Shown here: positions 45,707 through 54,149 of the stretch, piece by piece
Numbering within the stretch: position 1 is the stretch's first letter
How the letters are laid out: each line of letters opens with the position of its first letter
Source: Methylocapsa sp. S129
Lineage (GTDB): Bacteria > Pseudomonadota > Alphaproteobacteria > Rhizobiales > Beijerinckiaceae
DNA: 64,000 nucleotides
Reading direction: 5' to 3'
Assembly: GCF_009765995.1 (NCBI RefSeq)
Contig: NZ_LMUI01000011.1
Span: forward strand, 1 to 64,000
Notes under the pieces: generated by a model
The model's database searches: none
Told to the model about the DNA's origin: nothing
The model's input: only the letters and a program-made list of their open reading frames with translations
Program-made: the position numbers and the translations under genes

Positions 45707-45978
45707 CGCACCCCTCTCAGCTCGGCGACACGCAGCGCGCTACGATCTTTGGCCACCCCCGGCCTTCTGGGCTAACTTATCGTTACCATGCGACCACGGA
45801 AAGACGAACGACCGCTTTCGACCCGAGGCGGTCGCTCGACCGTCCGGTCGCCTATCCGAACAACGGACATTTCGTGATGACCGCAATAGGCCGGTTTGCG
45901 CCGTTGCCGACGGCGACGGACCTTTCGCCGCTGTCCATACGCACAATAGCGGCCAGCTTCCGCTCGGGCGCGCCTGCA

Positions 45979-46884
45979 TCATCTGCCAGAAAGACCACCG
46001 ATCGCTTCAACCAGAAAATCGATGAACAGGCGCGCACGCAACGGAAGTTGACGTCCAAACGGGTGCAGGACGTAAACCGGCTCCGTAGACATGGGTATCT
46101 CCGGTAACACGATGCGTAGGCGACCGTTTGCAAGATCGTCCTGAATCGCCAGGCGCATGAACTGCGTGATGCCGGCACCCTCCAGGGCGGCCACAATCAG
46201 GTAGTGAGCGTCATCTGTATCGAAGGGCCCCTCAGGGACAATTCGCGTCCCATCGGCAAATGTAAAGGCGAGGGGCCGGCCGGCGCGCAAATAGCGAAGG
46301 CAGGCGTGTTGCTTGAGGGCATCGATCGACCTGGGCGCGCCTCGACGATCGAGATACCCGGGCGATGCGGCCAGGACATAGTGCAGGGCGCCTAACGAAC
46401 GGCCGATCAGACTGGTGTCTTGCAGTTCCCCAAAGCGCACCGCGATGTCGAAGCTTTCGCGGATCAGGTCCACGCGGCGATCCGTGACGCTCAGCTCGAG
46501 CTTGATATCCGGATAGCGGTCGAGGAAAGAACCGGCCCACGCGGCGATCAGCGGGCGTCCGAACGTCGTTGGCACGGTCACCCGAAGCAAGCCCCGCACG
46601 TTCTCGGGAACCTGGACGATGTCTTCAGCTTCTTCGATGGCGCGCAGATGGGGAGCCACGCGTTCGTAATACGCGGCGCCCTCGGCAGTTGGGCTGAGCG
46701 TGCGCGTCGAACGTTGCAGAAGGCGCACGCCGAGACGCTGCTCGAGACGGGCGACGCTTTTTGACACTGCCGACGGGCTGGCGCCCATCAACCGGGCGGC
46801 GCTGGCAAAGGAACCTGCGTCTACCGTCCGTACAAAGGCGACAAGCCCAGCGGTCTTCTCCAAGATCGTCGCCATTCCGGACAT
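45979..46884 (-). CDS. LysR-family transcriptional regulator
   Basis: A 301-residue regulator with helix-turn-helix GSFASAARLMGASPSAVSKS, then VARLEQRLGVRLLQRSTRT, and a substrate-binding domain of the CrgA/AaeR-like group (FDIAVRFGEL, SPGYLDRRGAP). It is divergent from an AraC regulator (112-bp gap). The 272-bp gap on its 3' side, toward the DUF2652 gene, holds nothing recognisable. No obvious target enzyme is adjacent. Confidence 0.9.
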   Translation of the reverse strand: MSGMATILEKTAGLVAFVRTVDAGSFASAARLMGASPSAVSKSVARLEQRLGVRLLQRSTRTLSPTAEGAAYYERVAPHLRAIEEAEDIVQVPENVRGLLRVTVPTTFGRPLIAAWAGSFLDRYPDIKLELSVTDRRVDLIRESFDIAVRFGELQDTSLIGRSLGALHYVLAASPGYLDRRGAPRSIDALKQHACLRYLRAGRPLAFTFADGTRIVPEGPFDTDDAHYLIVAALEGAGITQFMRLAIQDDLANGRLRIVLPEIPMSTEPVYVLHPFGRQLPLRARLFIDFLVEAIGGLSGR

Positions 46885-46996
46885 CCATTCATGAAAGAAC
46901 TGAACTTTGGCTGTCTATTCAGCCACGCGCGATCGAATATATACACCCTGTCTTTGACCTCTGCCTCCGCGGCACACCAGCCCAACGAAGATCCTC

Positions 46997-47905
46997 ATGG
47001 ACGCACGTGAGATCGAGTCACTCATCGCAAGACGGTTCGGATTGGCGCGCGCGCCAACCTTCGTGGCGCGCACATCCGTGTTGAAGCATCCGATTATATT
47101 CACACATCTGCGGAGTACAGAAGCTCGGCACCGGCGATCGATGGACGTTCCACGTGAACAATCCTTTTCGTTCCAAGTGCCTCTGCATACCTCTTTTCCT
47201 TGGCAGGCATGGTTTTCCGGAAAGCAAAGGATTGTCTCCCCCGCCACGCCGGGCAGCGCCTATCTCTTTGACCTGACCAAGAATCCAACGGTTGCTCTTG
47301 ATACCGCTTTCAACACGGTTCGTTTTAACATCTCTCAGGCTGCGCTTGACGAACTGGCCTATGATGGCGGGCTTCGCAGAGCAAAGGGGCTGTACTCACC
47401 TTCGTTAGGGCGCCCGGACCCCATTATGGTCGGCCTGGCCCAAACGCTCGTCGCAGCGATGGAGCAGCCCGGCGCCGGAACAGGTCTATTTGTTGATTAC
47501 ATTGCATTGGCGTTCCATGCTCACATCCTTCACGCCTATGGCAATGTTCCCGTCGAGCAAGTTTCAGGGCGCGGCGGCCTTGCACGTTGGCAGCTTCGTC
47601 GAGCCTGTGAGTTTATCGAAGCAAACCTAGCTGGCGATCCCTCAATTACGGATGTGGCGGCTCTATGCGGCTTGTCGAGCGACTATTTCGCCAAGGCGTT
47701 TAAGCAGACCACTGGAGCGCCGCCTCATGCATGGCTTTTGATGAGGCGCATCGAACGCGCGAAACGGCTCTTGAGCGAAACAAACCTTGAAATTGCTGAA
47801 ATCGCATTCGCATGCGGATTTGTTGATCAGAGCCATCTCAGCCGCACTTTTGTGAAACGCGAGGGGTGCAGTCCCGGAAAATGGCGTCGTCTTCGTCGGA
47901 ATTAA
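46997..47905 (+). CDS. AraC-family transcriptional regulator
   Basis: A 302-residue regulator with an N-terminal AraC-binding-like domain (FSFQVPLHTSFPWQAWFSG) and a C-terminal AraC double helix-turn-helix (DVAALCGLSSDYFAKAFKQ, then IAFACGFVDQSHLSRTFVKREG). Its base composition is unlike its neighbours: 47281-47340 has 28 of 60 G/C and 47761-47820 has 27 of 60, against about 70% in the flanking core genes. This supports recent acquisition within the prfB-bounded segment. Confidence 0.9.
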   Translation: MDAREIESLIARRFGLARAPTFVARTSVLKHPIIFTHLRSTEARHRRSMDVPREQSFSFQVPLHTSFPWQAWFSGKQRIVSPATPGSAYLFDLTKNPTVALDTAFNTVRFNISQAALDELAYDGGLRRAKGLYSPSLGRPDPIMVGLAQTLVAAMEQPGAGTGLFVDYIALAFHAHILHAYGNVPVEQVSGRGGLARWQLRRACEFIEANLAGDPSITDVAALCGLSSDYFAKAFKQTTGAPPHAWLLMRRIERAKRLLSETNLEIAEIAFACGFVDQSHLSRTFVKREGCSPGKWRRLRRN

Positions 47906-48221
47906 CCAAGATCCCGCACAGTCCGGCAGCAGAAGATAGCCGGCGAGACTTTCATCGACCGGGCTAAGATCCGCCGTTCGCACGCCTGCCAGATCCAGAG
48001 ACTGACTTCTACCGAAACGCCAGGATCATCCAATTCAATCGTCGCCTCGTCTTCTACATTTTTGACGCTCCTAGTGGTCGCCGCAAGACAAGGAAAAGCG
48101 GCCTGAAGCGAACCCCATCGGGGACCGTTGACGCCTTCCCTTAGCGGGAACGGGAGGCTGAAGGTCAGTTACGAACCCATAGCTAACAGGTTTTCACCTT
48201 TAACTGAAAAGGAGAATGGTC
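47906..48221. other. Gene-free interval upstream of the alpha/beta hydrolase
   Basis: A 316-bp gap with no convincing gene. Around 48128-48160 a TTGACG followed by a CTTCCC...GGGA dyad vaguely recalls MerR-type promoters, but no -10 fits. The last 20 bp carry the AAGGAG ribosome site of the next gene. Confidence 0.5.
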
Positions 48222-48911
48222 ATGACACAGCATGTTAAGAACGTGGTCCTGGTGCATGGGGCTTTCGCGGATGGCTCCGGCTGGAAGAGGGTCGCCGACA
48301 TCCTCATGAATGATGGCTACAAGGTGTCGGTGGCGCAGCCTCCCGAGACTTCGTACGCCGACGACCAAAAATATACGAAGGCCGCAATCGACGCTATGGG
48401 CGGCCCAGTGGTTCTGGTCGGCCACAGCTATGGCGGGTCCATCATCACCGAGGCCGGCAATCATCCAAACGTTAAAGCTCTTGTCTATATCGCCGCCTTT
48501 GCCCTCGATGAAGGTGAGAGCTGTGCGTCGATCGAACAGGCCGTGCCGCAAGCCTCCAAAGCGTTCAAACCGGACGGCAACGGGCTTTGGTGGATTGACC
48601 AGGCGCATTTCGCCGCCGACTTCGCGGCGGATATTCCACGGGATGAGGCGGAGTTCATGGCTATATCGCAGGTGCCGATCTCTACCGACTCGTTCACCCA
48701 CAAGGTTACAAATCCCGCCTGGAAGCACAAACCCACCTGGTACATGGTCGCCACCGAAGACCGGTCGATCAATCCGGAGCAGGAGCGCATGATGGCGAAG
48801 CGCGCCAAGGCCAAGACGGTCGAAGTAAATGCCAGCCATGTAGCCTACATGTCTAACCCGAAGGAAACAGCCAAGCTCATCGAAGAGGCTGCCGCGGGCG
48901 CCAATCAGTAA
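48222..48911 (+). CDS. Alpha/beta hydrolase (plant methylesterase-like)
   Basis: A 229-residue alpha/beta-fold hydrolase: oxyanion loop LVHGAFADGSGWK, nucleophile elbow GHSYGG (Ser), an acid in VATEDRSINP and catalytic His in NASHVAYMSNP. The length and the HGAFADGSGW motif fit the small salicylate-esterase/hydroxynitrile-lyase-like group common in soil bacteria. ATG 48222 has a strong AGGAG site about 7 nt before; the ATG at 48216 overlaps that spacing. A hairpin terminator follows. The substrate is unknown. Confidence 0.9.
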   Translation: MTQHVKNVVLVHGAFADGSGWKRVADILMNDGYKVSVAQPPETSYADDQKYTKAAIDAMGGPVVLVGHSYGGSIITEAGNHPNVKALVYIAAFALDEGESCASIEQAVPQASKAFKPDGNGLWWIDQAHFAADFAADIPRDEAEFMAISQVPISTDSFTHKVTNPAWKHKPTWYMVATEDRSINPEQERMMAKRAKAKTVEVNASHVAYMSNPKETAKLIEEAAAGANQ

Positions 48912-48922
48912 CGTGAACCGTC

Positions 48923-48951
48923 CCCCTTGCGGTATCTGCTATCGCAAGGGG
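48923..48951 (+). terminator. Rho-independent-like terminator of the alpha/beta hydrolase
   Basis: A 9-bp perfect stem, CCCCTTGCG (48923-48931) and CGCAAGGGG (48943-48951), with an 11-base loop, followed by ATTATTT, 11 bp after the stop codon. Confidence 0.7.
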
Positions 48952-49029
48952 ATTATTTGCGCGACAGAGGATCACTCGCTTTGATGACCTAGTGAAAACC
49001 GACATCAATGGATCACGAAGGGAAAAAAG

Positions 49030-49725
49030 ATGGAAAATCAAACCATCATCATGTCTGTGGATGGAACGTTCGGCGCCTACACCGCACGGCCGAAGGGCTT
49101 GCGGGCTCCCGCCGTGGTCGTTCTGCAAGAGCTTTTCGGGGTCAACGCCGACATCCGCAAGACCTGCGACGAACTGGCCGAACAAGGCTTCCTTGCGGTC
49201 GCGCCTGACCTGTTTTGGCGTCAGGAGCCGGGCGTCGATCTCAGCGTCACCTCCGAACCCGACTGGCAACACGGTCTCCGGCTCTATCAGGCTTATGACC
49301 GCGACGTTGGCGTAAGGGACGTCAAGGACACCGTCGACATCGTGGCCAAATTGCCCGAGTGCACCGGTAAAGTTGCGGTCCTAGGCTATTGTCTTGGCGC
49401 GCTGATAACCTTCCTGACCGCCGCGCGCTACGACGTCGACGCTGCGGTCGCCTATCATGGCGGCGACACCGAGAAATATCTGGGCGAGGTCAGCGGCCTC
49501 CGCGCGCCGCTGCTCATGCACCTGGGCGAAGAGGACGAGTTCATTTCCAAACCCGCGCAAGCCGAGATCAAAGCGGCGCTTGCCCGTAAGGCAAACGCGA
49601 CGATCTACAGCTATCCAGGTCAGCGTCATGCCTTCTCTCGGCATAACGGGGCGCACTACAACGCTGCGGCGGCAGCGCTTGCCAACAGGCGGACAAACGA
49701 ATTTCTGCATCAACAACTGCAATGA
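49030..49725 (+). CDS. Dienelactone hydrolase family protein
   Basis: A 231-residue carboxymethylenebutenolidase-like hydrolase: Cys nucleophile in GYCLGA, the interacting Glu in VLQELFGV, Asp in GEEDEF and His in PGQRHAFSR. These enzymes open dienelactones from chlorocatechol or related ring cleavage, but many paralogues act on other esters. Neighbours include an enol-lactonase-like gene, hinting at aromatic or lactone breakdown. A strong hairpin terminator follows. Confidence 0.92.
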   Translation: MENQTIIMSVDGTFGAYTARPKGLRAPAVVVLQELFGVNADIRKTCDELAEQGFLAVAPDLFWRQEPGVDLSVTSEPDWQHGLRLYQAYDRDVGVRDVKDTVDIVAKLPECTGKVAVLGYCLGALITFLTAARYDVDAAVAYHGGDTEKYLGEVSGLRAPLLMHLGEEDEFISKPAQAEIKAALARKANATIYSYPGQRHAFSRHNGAHYNAAAAALANRRTNEFLHQQLQ

Positions 49726-49729
49726 CCTT

Positions 49730-49758
49730 CGCGCCAGTCGCTTCGAGCGGCTGGCGCG
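49730..49758 (+). terminator. Strong hairpin terminator after the dienelactone hydrolase
   Basis: A 12-bp stem with one G-U pair, CGCGCCAGTCGC (49730-49741) and GCGGCTGGCGCG (49747-49758), with a TTCGA loop, then CATTTAT. It begins 5 bp past the stop. Confidence 0.75.
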
Positions 49759-49922
49759 CATTTATACGGCAGCTTGGCACGGCGATCTGCAGGAGGCGGA
49801 CCGTCGCCTCTTCACCCGCAGCAGTCGATTCGGCCCGTCGTCTGAACGTCCGCTTCGGAGGATCGGAGACCGTCGGCTGAACGGCTATTTTGGGCGCAAA
49901 GCAGGCCTCGAAGGGGTCCAGC

Positions 49923-50714
49923 TCAGCGCAGAAAACCGAGCGCCGCCTCCATGAACTCGGCAGGATATTCGACGTTCGACAAGTGAACCGCGGGCAGGAC
50001 AACCAGCTTTGCTCCGGGCAACGTCGCCGCGATGAGCTCGCTGTGGCTGAGGGCTGTCACAGTGTCGTGCTCGCCGGCGATCACCAGCGTCGGCCGGGAA
50101 ATCAGCGCTATGGTGCGGCGAAGGTCCGCATCGCGAACCGCCGCGTACAATCCAGCGAGCCCGTGCCGGTCGATCGCCTGCAGCATGGCGCGGAATTTCT
50201 CAACGACGGGCGCCTTGCCCGTCAGCATAGGCGCAGGGAACCAGTTGCCCAGGAACATTTCGGCGGTTTCCGACATGTCCGGCGCCTGCAACACGGCGGC
50301 GATCCGCTCGTCAAACAGCCTGGCCGGCCCGAGATAGGACGAGGTGTTGCTCAGGATCAGACGGTCGATCCGCTCGGGCGCATGAACGCCGAGCCATTGC
50401 CCGACGAAGCCGCCCAGCGACAGGCCGAGGAAGTGCGCGCGCTCAATGCTCAGGGCGTCGAGCAGTTCGATCATGTCGCGGCCAAGCCGGTCGAGCGAAT
50501 AGGCGCCGACGGGAACGCTTGACGCGCCGTGGCCGCGAAAGTCGTAGCGCAGAACGCGGAAATGTTTCGACAAGTCCTCGATCTGCATGTCCCACATCCG
50601 CAGCGTCGTGCCGATGGAGTTCGATAGCGCCAGCACTGGCTTGTTAGCTTCTCCTTCGAGGCGATAGGCGATGCGGGTCCCGTCGCCGACGGTAACGAAA
50701 TTCAGATCATTCAT
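49923..50714 (-). CDS. 3-oxoadipate enol-lactonase-like alpha/beta hydrolase
   Basis: A 263-residue alpha/beta hydrolase close to PcaD: ALSNSIGTTLRMWDMQIEDL, nucleophile GLSLGG, VIAGEHDTVT acid and a His in PAVHLSNVEYP. PcaD converts 3-oxoadipate enol-lactone to 3-oxoadipate in the beta-ketoadipate pathway, but no other pca genes are present, so the exact substrate is open. The start MNDLNFVTVGDG is set by homology. It is divergent from a LysR regulator, its probable controller. Confidence 0.88.
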   Translation of the reverse strand: MNDLNFVTVGDGTRIAYRLEGEANKPVLALSNSIGTTLRMWDMQIEDLSKHFRVLRYDFRGHGASSVPVGAYSLDRLGRDMIELLDALSIERAHFLGLSLGGFVGQWLGVHAPERIDRLILSNTSSYLGPARLFDERIAAVLQAPDMSETAEMFLGNWFPAPMLTGKAPVVEKFRAMLQAIDRHGLAGLYAAVRDADLRRTIALISRPTLVIAGEHDTVTALSHSELIAATLPGAKLVVLPAVHLSNVEYPAEFMEAALGFLR

Positions 50715-50819
50715 GATGAAGGCGCCTTCCTTGTGGACCGCTATGGGAAGGAAACCGTAGTTGCTTCGCGTTTTCGGTGATATTACAAAGATTGGATAAT
50801 CTCTGTAAGAAAATCTGAC

Positions 50820-51773
50820 ATGTCCGAATTCACCTTGCACGACTTGCAATGTTTCGACGCGGTCGCCCGCGCCGGCGGCTTCCAACCTGCGGCGGCTCTG
50901 CTGCATCGCTCGCACCCGGCGGTGTTCGCCGCCGTCGCAAAGCTGGAGCGACAACTCGACTTTATTCTTCTGGATCGCAGCGGCTATCGCGTGCGCCTCA
51001 CCGACGCGGGGCTATCGTTCCACGACCGGGCGCAATCGCTGCTGCGCGAGTTGGAAGGCCTGCGCATCCACGCTGCTCAATTGTCGATGGGCGAAGAAAG
51101 CGAGATCCATGTGGTGATCGGCGACCTCTGCCCGCGCCCACAGGCTCTGGGGATGCTCGGACGGTTCTTCGCCCAGCGCCCGGGCACGCGCCTGCATCTG
51201 CACTTCGAAGCAGTGGGCGGCCCGTGGGAGCGCCTCTTCGATGGCGAAGCCGATTTGATTCTGCATTGGATCGACAAGAGCGACCCGCGGGTGGAATGGG
51301 TCGATCTGTGCAAAATTCCGTTCGTTCCCGTGGTCGCGCCAGGCTTTCTGCCGGAGCGGACCCAGCGCCCCATCACGCCGGATCAGATGCGCGCGTTCAC
51401 CCAATGCGTCATGCGCGACACGGCCCGCCATTCGTCGCAACAAGATTATTTCATGATCGAAGGCGCCCCTCAATGCATGGTCGCCGATCAGGGCATGAAG
51501 AAGGAAATCATCCTGCAGGGCCTCGGATGGGGCCACATGCCCCGCTTCTTGATCGAAGAAGAACTGCGCAAGGGACGCCTGCAATCCATCGCCGGTCGTC
51601 ATCTGCCAGGCAGCAATCAGGAGCTGGTGGCGGCGCGCCGCTGCGACCGGCCGCAAGGACCGATCTCGAACCGTCTGTGGGATTACATCCAGCAGCAGGC
51701 GCCGACGTTGCGCGGCGCGCTCGAAACCGGGAAACGCAGCCAGCGCGCAAAACCGCGGCGCGGCGGCAAGTGA
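50820..51773 (+). CDS. LysR-family transcriptional regulator
   Basis: A 317-residue regulator: FTLHDLQCFDAVARAGGFQPAAALLHRSHPAVFAAVAKLERQLDF covers the helix-turn-helix (read in parts), followed by a substrate-binding domain (SEIHVVIGDLCPRP). It is divergent from the enol-lactonase-like gene with a 105-bp gap, which suggests it controls that gene. The C-terminus is very basic (GKRSQRAKPRRGGK). Confidence 0.88.
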   Translation: MSEFTLHDLQCFDAVARAGGFQPAAALLHRSHPAVFAAVAKLERQLDFILLDRSGYRVRLTDAGLSFHDRAQSLLRELEGLRIHAAQLSMGEESEIHVVIGDLCPRPQALGMLGRFFAQRPGTRLHLHFEAVGGPWERLFDGEADLILHWIDKSDPRVEWVDLCKIPFVPVVAPGFLPERTQRPITPDQMRAFTQCVMRDTARHSSQQDYFMIEGAPQCMVADQGMKKEIILQGLGWGHMPRFLIEEELRKGRLQSIAGRHLPGSNQELVAARRCDRPQGPISNRLWDYIQQQAPTLRGALETGKRSQRAKPRRGGK

Positions 51774-51840
51774 GCTCTTCGAGGCCGTTCAAGAAAGCCG
51801 AATATTGGCGATTCTCAACCCATTTGGCGGACTCGCCCAC

Positions 51841-52611
51841 TCAGCGCCTAGACGATTCCTCGCCTGCATTCTGCTGATAAATATGGGTCGCGCGGACGAC
51901 GAAGATCAGGAGCACGACCAGAGATGGCCACTGGAACCAGAAGTGGCCACTCCAGGAGAATAGGTTGATCGCGCCGAGGAACGCCACGATCGCGCCGGAC
52001 CGGATCGCGGTCACGATCAGCGCCTGCTGTCTCGTCCGCGGCGTAACGCTCTGGGCGCCCCTGATGTCGACAGGCGGCCTGACGGCGTCGACCATGACTG
52101 CGCTATAGACGGGCACTTCGGCGTCGATATTCTTCAACCGCTGAGGCCCGAGGAAATTGAAGCTAAGGCTGAGCTTGTTCTTTACCTGATCGAACACAGT
52201 GCCCGAAATTAGAAGGCCGCCAGGTTCCGCCATGGACTGAAGCCGCGCCGCGATATTGACGTCATCGCCGAATATGTCGTCGCGCTCTACGATCACGTCG
52301 CCGAGATTGATGCCGATGCGGAACCACATCTGCCGGTCGGGCTCGAGCTTCTGATTGTGCTCGGCAAGCTGGCGCTGGATTTCGACGGCCGTCTGAACCG
52401 CCATGACGGAGCTCGGGAACTCCGCCAGCACACAGTCGCCTGCGGTGCTCACCACCCGCCCACGATGCTGGGCGATAAGCCCGGTCATGACGCCCTTATA
52501 TTCGTTGAGCAGCGCCAGCGTCCCGGCCTCGTCCAGCCCCATTAAACGGCTGTAGCCAAAGACGTCGGCCGAAAGGATATTGGTCAGCCTGCGTTCGATC
52601 TGGGTGCTCAT
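51841..52611 (-). CDS. Class III adenylate/guanylate cyclase with C-terminal membrane helices
   Basis: A 256-residue cyclase. The catalytic domain (about residues 1-170) has both metal aspartates, Asp16 (LSADVFGYSRLMG) and Asp59 (AGDCVLAEFPS), and the GDDVNIAARLQ motif with the Asn/Arg pair used in catalysis. The C-terminus has two predicted transmembrane helices (about 203-221 and 224-242). The layout is reversed from classical enzymes, catalytic part first and membrane part last. It lies near the right end of the predicted island. Confidence 0.88.
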   Translation of the reverse strand: MSTQIERRLTNILSADVFGYSRLMGLDEAGTLALLNEYKGVMTGLIAQHRGRVVSTAGDCVLAEFPSSVMAVQTAVEIQRQLAEHNQKLEPDRQMWFRIGINLGDVIVERDDIFGDDVNIAARLQSMAEPGGLLISGTVFDQVKNKLSLSFNFLGPQRLKNIDAEVPVYSAVMVDAVRPPVDIRGAQSVTPRTRQQALIVTAIRSGAIVAFLGAINLFSWSGHFWFQWPSLVVLLIFVVRATHIYQQNAGEESSRR

Positions 52612-52904
52612 GCCTGATACTGCTTGGACGATCTTGTGGAGATCATAACATTTCGTGGGTGGTCGAAATCCTGGACCGGAACGTTCTGGTCCCAGGCGCT
52701 CACAAAGTCACGTCCGTACAGCCTCAACTATGACCGCCTCCATAACATTGTTGCCACCGCCTGGGGGCGGACCGGCGACCTTGCTGAACGCGGCGCATAA
52801 GTCCGGAGACTAATCGACCGGCGTGCTGGCTGGCAATCGGAAACTGCCCGAAATCCTGCGCCAGAAAGGCCTGAGGCGGCAGCCCTCGACCAGCCCTGGG
52901 GCTC
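52612..52904. other. Intergenic gap at the right island border
   Basis: A 293-bp region between the cyclase and prfB. I see no coding frame, integrase remnant, tRNA or strong hairpin. The border of the duplicated prfB end begins just to the right, at 52908. Confidence 0.5.
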
Positions 52905-54033
52905 TTACTCCACATCCTCGACCACGACCGTGCGGCCGGACAGCTTATGGGCGAGCGAGGCTTCCATGAACGGATCGAGATCGCCATCGAGCACATCGCT
53001 CGGCGTGCCTGAGACATGGCCGGTGCGCAGGTCCTTGACCATCTGATAGGGTTGCAGCACGTATGAACGGATTTGGTGGCCCCAGCCGATTTCGGTTTTG
53101 GAGGCGGCGTCGGCGGTGGCGGCGGCTTCCCGCTTTTCGAGCTCGCGCTCGTAGATGCGCGCGCGCAACATGCCCCAGGCGGTCGCGCGGTTCTTGTGCT
53201 GCGAGCGTTCGGACTGGCAGGCGACGACGATGCCGGTGGGGAGATGGGTGATGCGCACCGCCGATTCCGTCTTGTTGACGTGCTGGCCGCCGGCGCCCGA
53301 GGCGCGATAGACGTCGATGCGGCAATCGCCTTCGTTGACGTCGACGACGATGCGGTCATCGACGACGGGATAGACCCAGACCGAAGCGAAGCTGGTGTGG
53401 CGGCGCGCATTGGAATCGAACGGCGAGATGCGCACGAGGCGGTGGACGCCCGATTCCGTCTTCATCCAGCCATGCGCGTTATGGCCCTTGATGATCAAAG
53501 TCGCCGATTTGATGCCCGCTTCATCGCCTGCCGTCTCTTCGGCAAGGTCGACTTCAAATCCGCGGCGCTCGCCCCAGCGCATATACATGCGCAGCAGCAT
53601 GCGCGCCCAGTCGCAGCTCTCCGTGCCCCCGGCGCCCGAATGGACCTCGACATAGGTGTCGTTGCCGTCCGCCTCGCCCGACAGCAGCGCCTCCAACTGG
53701 CGGCGCTCGCCCTCGGCTTTCAGCCCTTTGAGAATATTGACGCCTTCCTGTTCAGCGTCGGCATCGCCCTCCATTTCGCCCAGTTCGACGAGCGTGACCG
53801 CATCGTCGAGATCGCGCTGGATTTTGGCGAGCGAACCGAGGCGATCCTCCAGCAGGGTGCGCTCGCGCATCAGTTTTTGCGCGGCCTCCGCGTCGTTCCA
53901 GAGGCCAGGATCCTCGGCTTTGGCGTTCAGTTCGGCGAGACGGCGCGTCGCAGTCTCGACGTCAAAGATGCCTCCTCAGCAATCCCATGGATTGCTTGAT
54001 GTTTTCGACAAGGGACTCGGCTTCGGCGCGCAT
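52905..54033 (-). CDS. prfB: Peptide chain release factor 2 (with programmed +1 frameshift)
   Basis: Terminates translation at UGA and UAA. The gene starts at ATG 54033 (MRAEAESLVENIKQSMG), reads through an in-frame TGA at codon 24 by a +1 shift, and continues to 52905. RF2 motifs are RISPFDSNARRHTSFASVWVYP (the SPF tripeptide) and the catalytic GGQ in YRASGAGGQHVNK. The total is about 375 residues, normal for RF2. It is autoregulated: low RF2 allows the shift. Its last 78 bp are duplicated at 44466-44543. The shifted frame alone would give an ATG at 53870, which is internal. Confidence 0.97.
52955..52985 (-). repeat. 31-bp exact direct repeat within prfB, possible attachment core (right)
   Basis: Identical to 44513-44543 and in the same orientation. 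Crossover inside this block would join the prfB body to the displaced 3' end and excise about 8.4 kb. The att role is an inference. Confidence 0.55.
53961..53976 (-). promoter_or_regulatory. prfB +1 programmed-frameshift signal
   Basis: On the coding strand AGGAGG-CAT-CTT-TGA-C: an internal Shine-Dalgarno-like AGGAGG (53976-53971), one codon, the slippery CTT (53967-53965), and the in-frame TGA (53964-53962) followed by C. The spacing is the same as in the E. coli prfB signal. Confidence 0.95.
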
Positions 54034-54149
54034 GGGAGGGCTCTGGGACCGGGAAAGAGAGAATCGAAGAAAGTCATATGGGATCGACCGGGCCGTTGGC
54101 TACGCCCTATTGGCGACGGGTTCAAGGCCGGGCGCCCAAACGCGCCGAT

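Noticed and set aside
48128-48160. MerR-type promoter-like dyad
   Set aside because: TTGACG and the CTTCCC...GGGA dyad are present, but no -10 element occurs at 17-20 bp spacing and no MerR gene is near.
53870-54033. prfB as a pseudogene because of the in-frame TGA
   Set aside because: The TGA is part of a textbook programmed frameshift signal, and the downstream frame is full length and intact.
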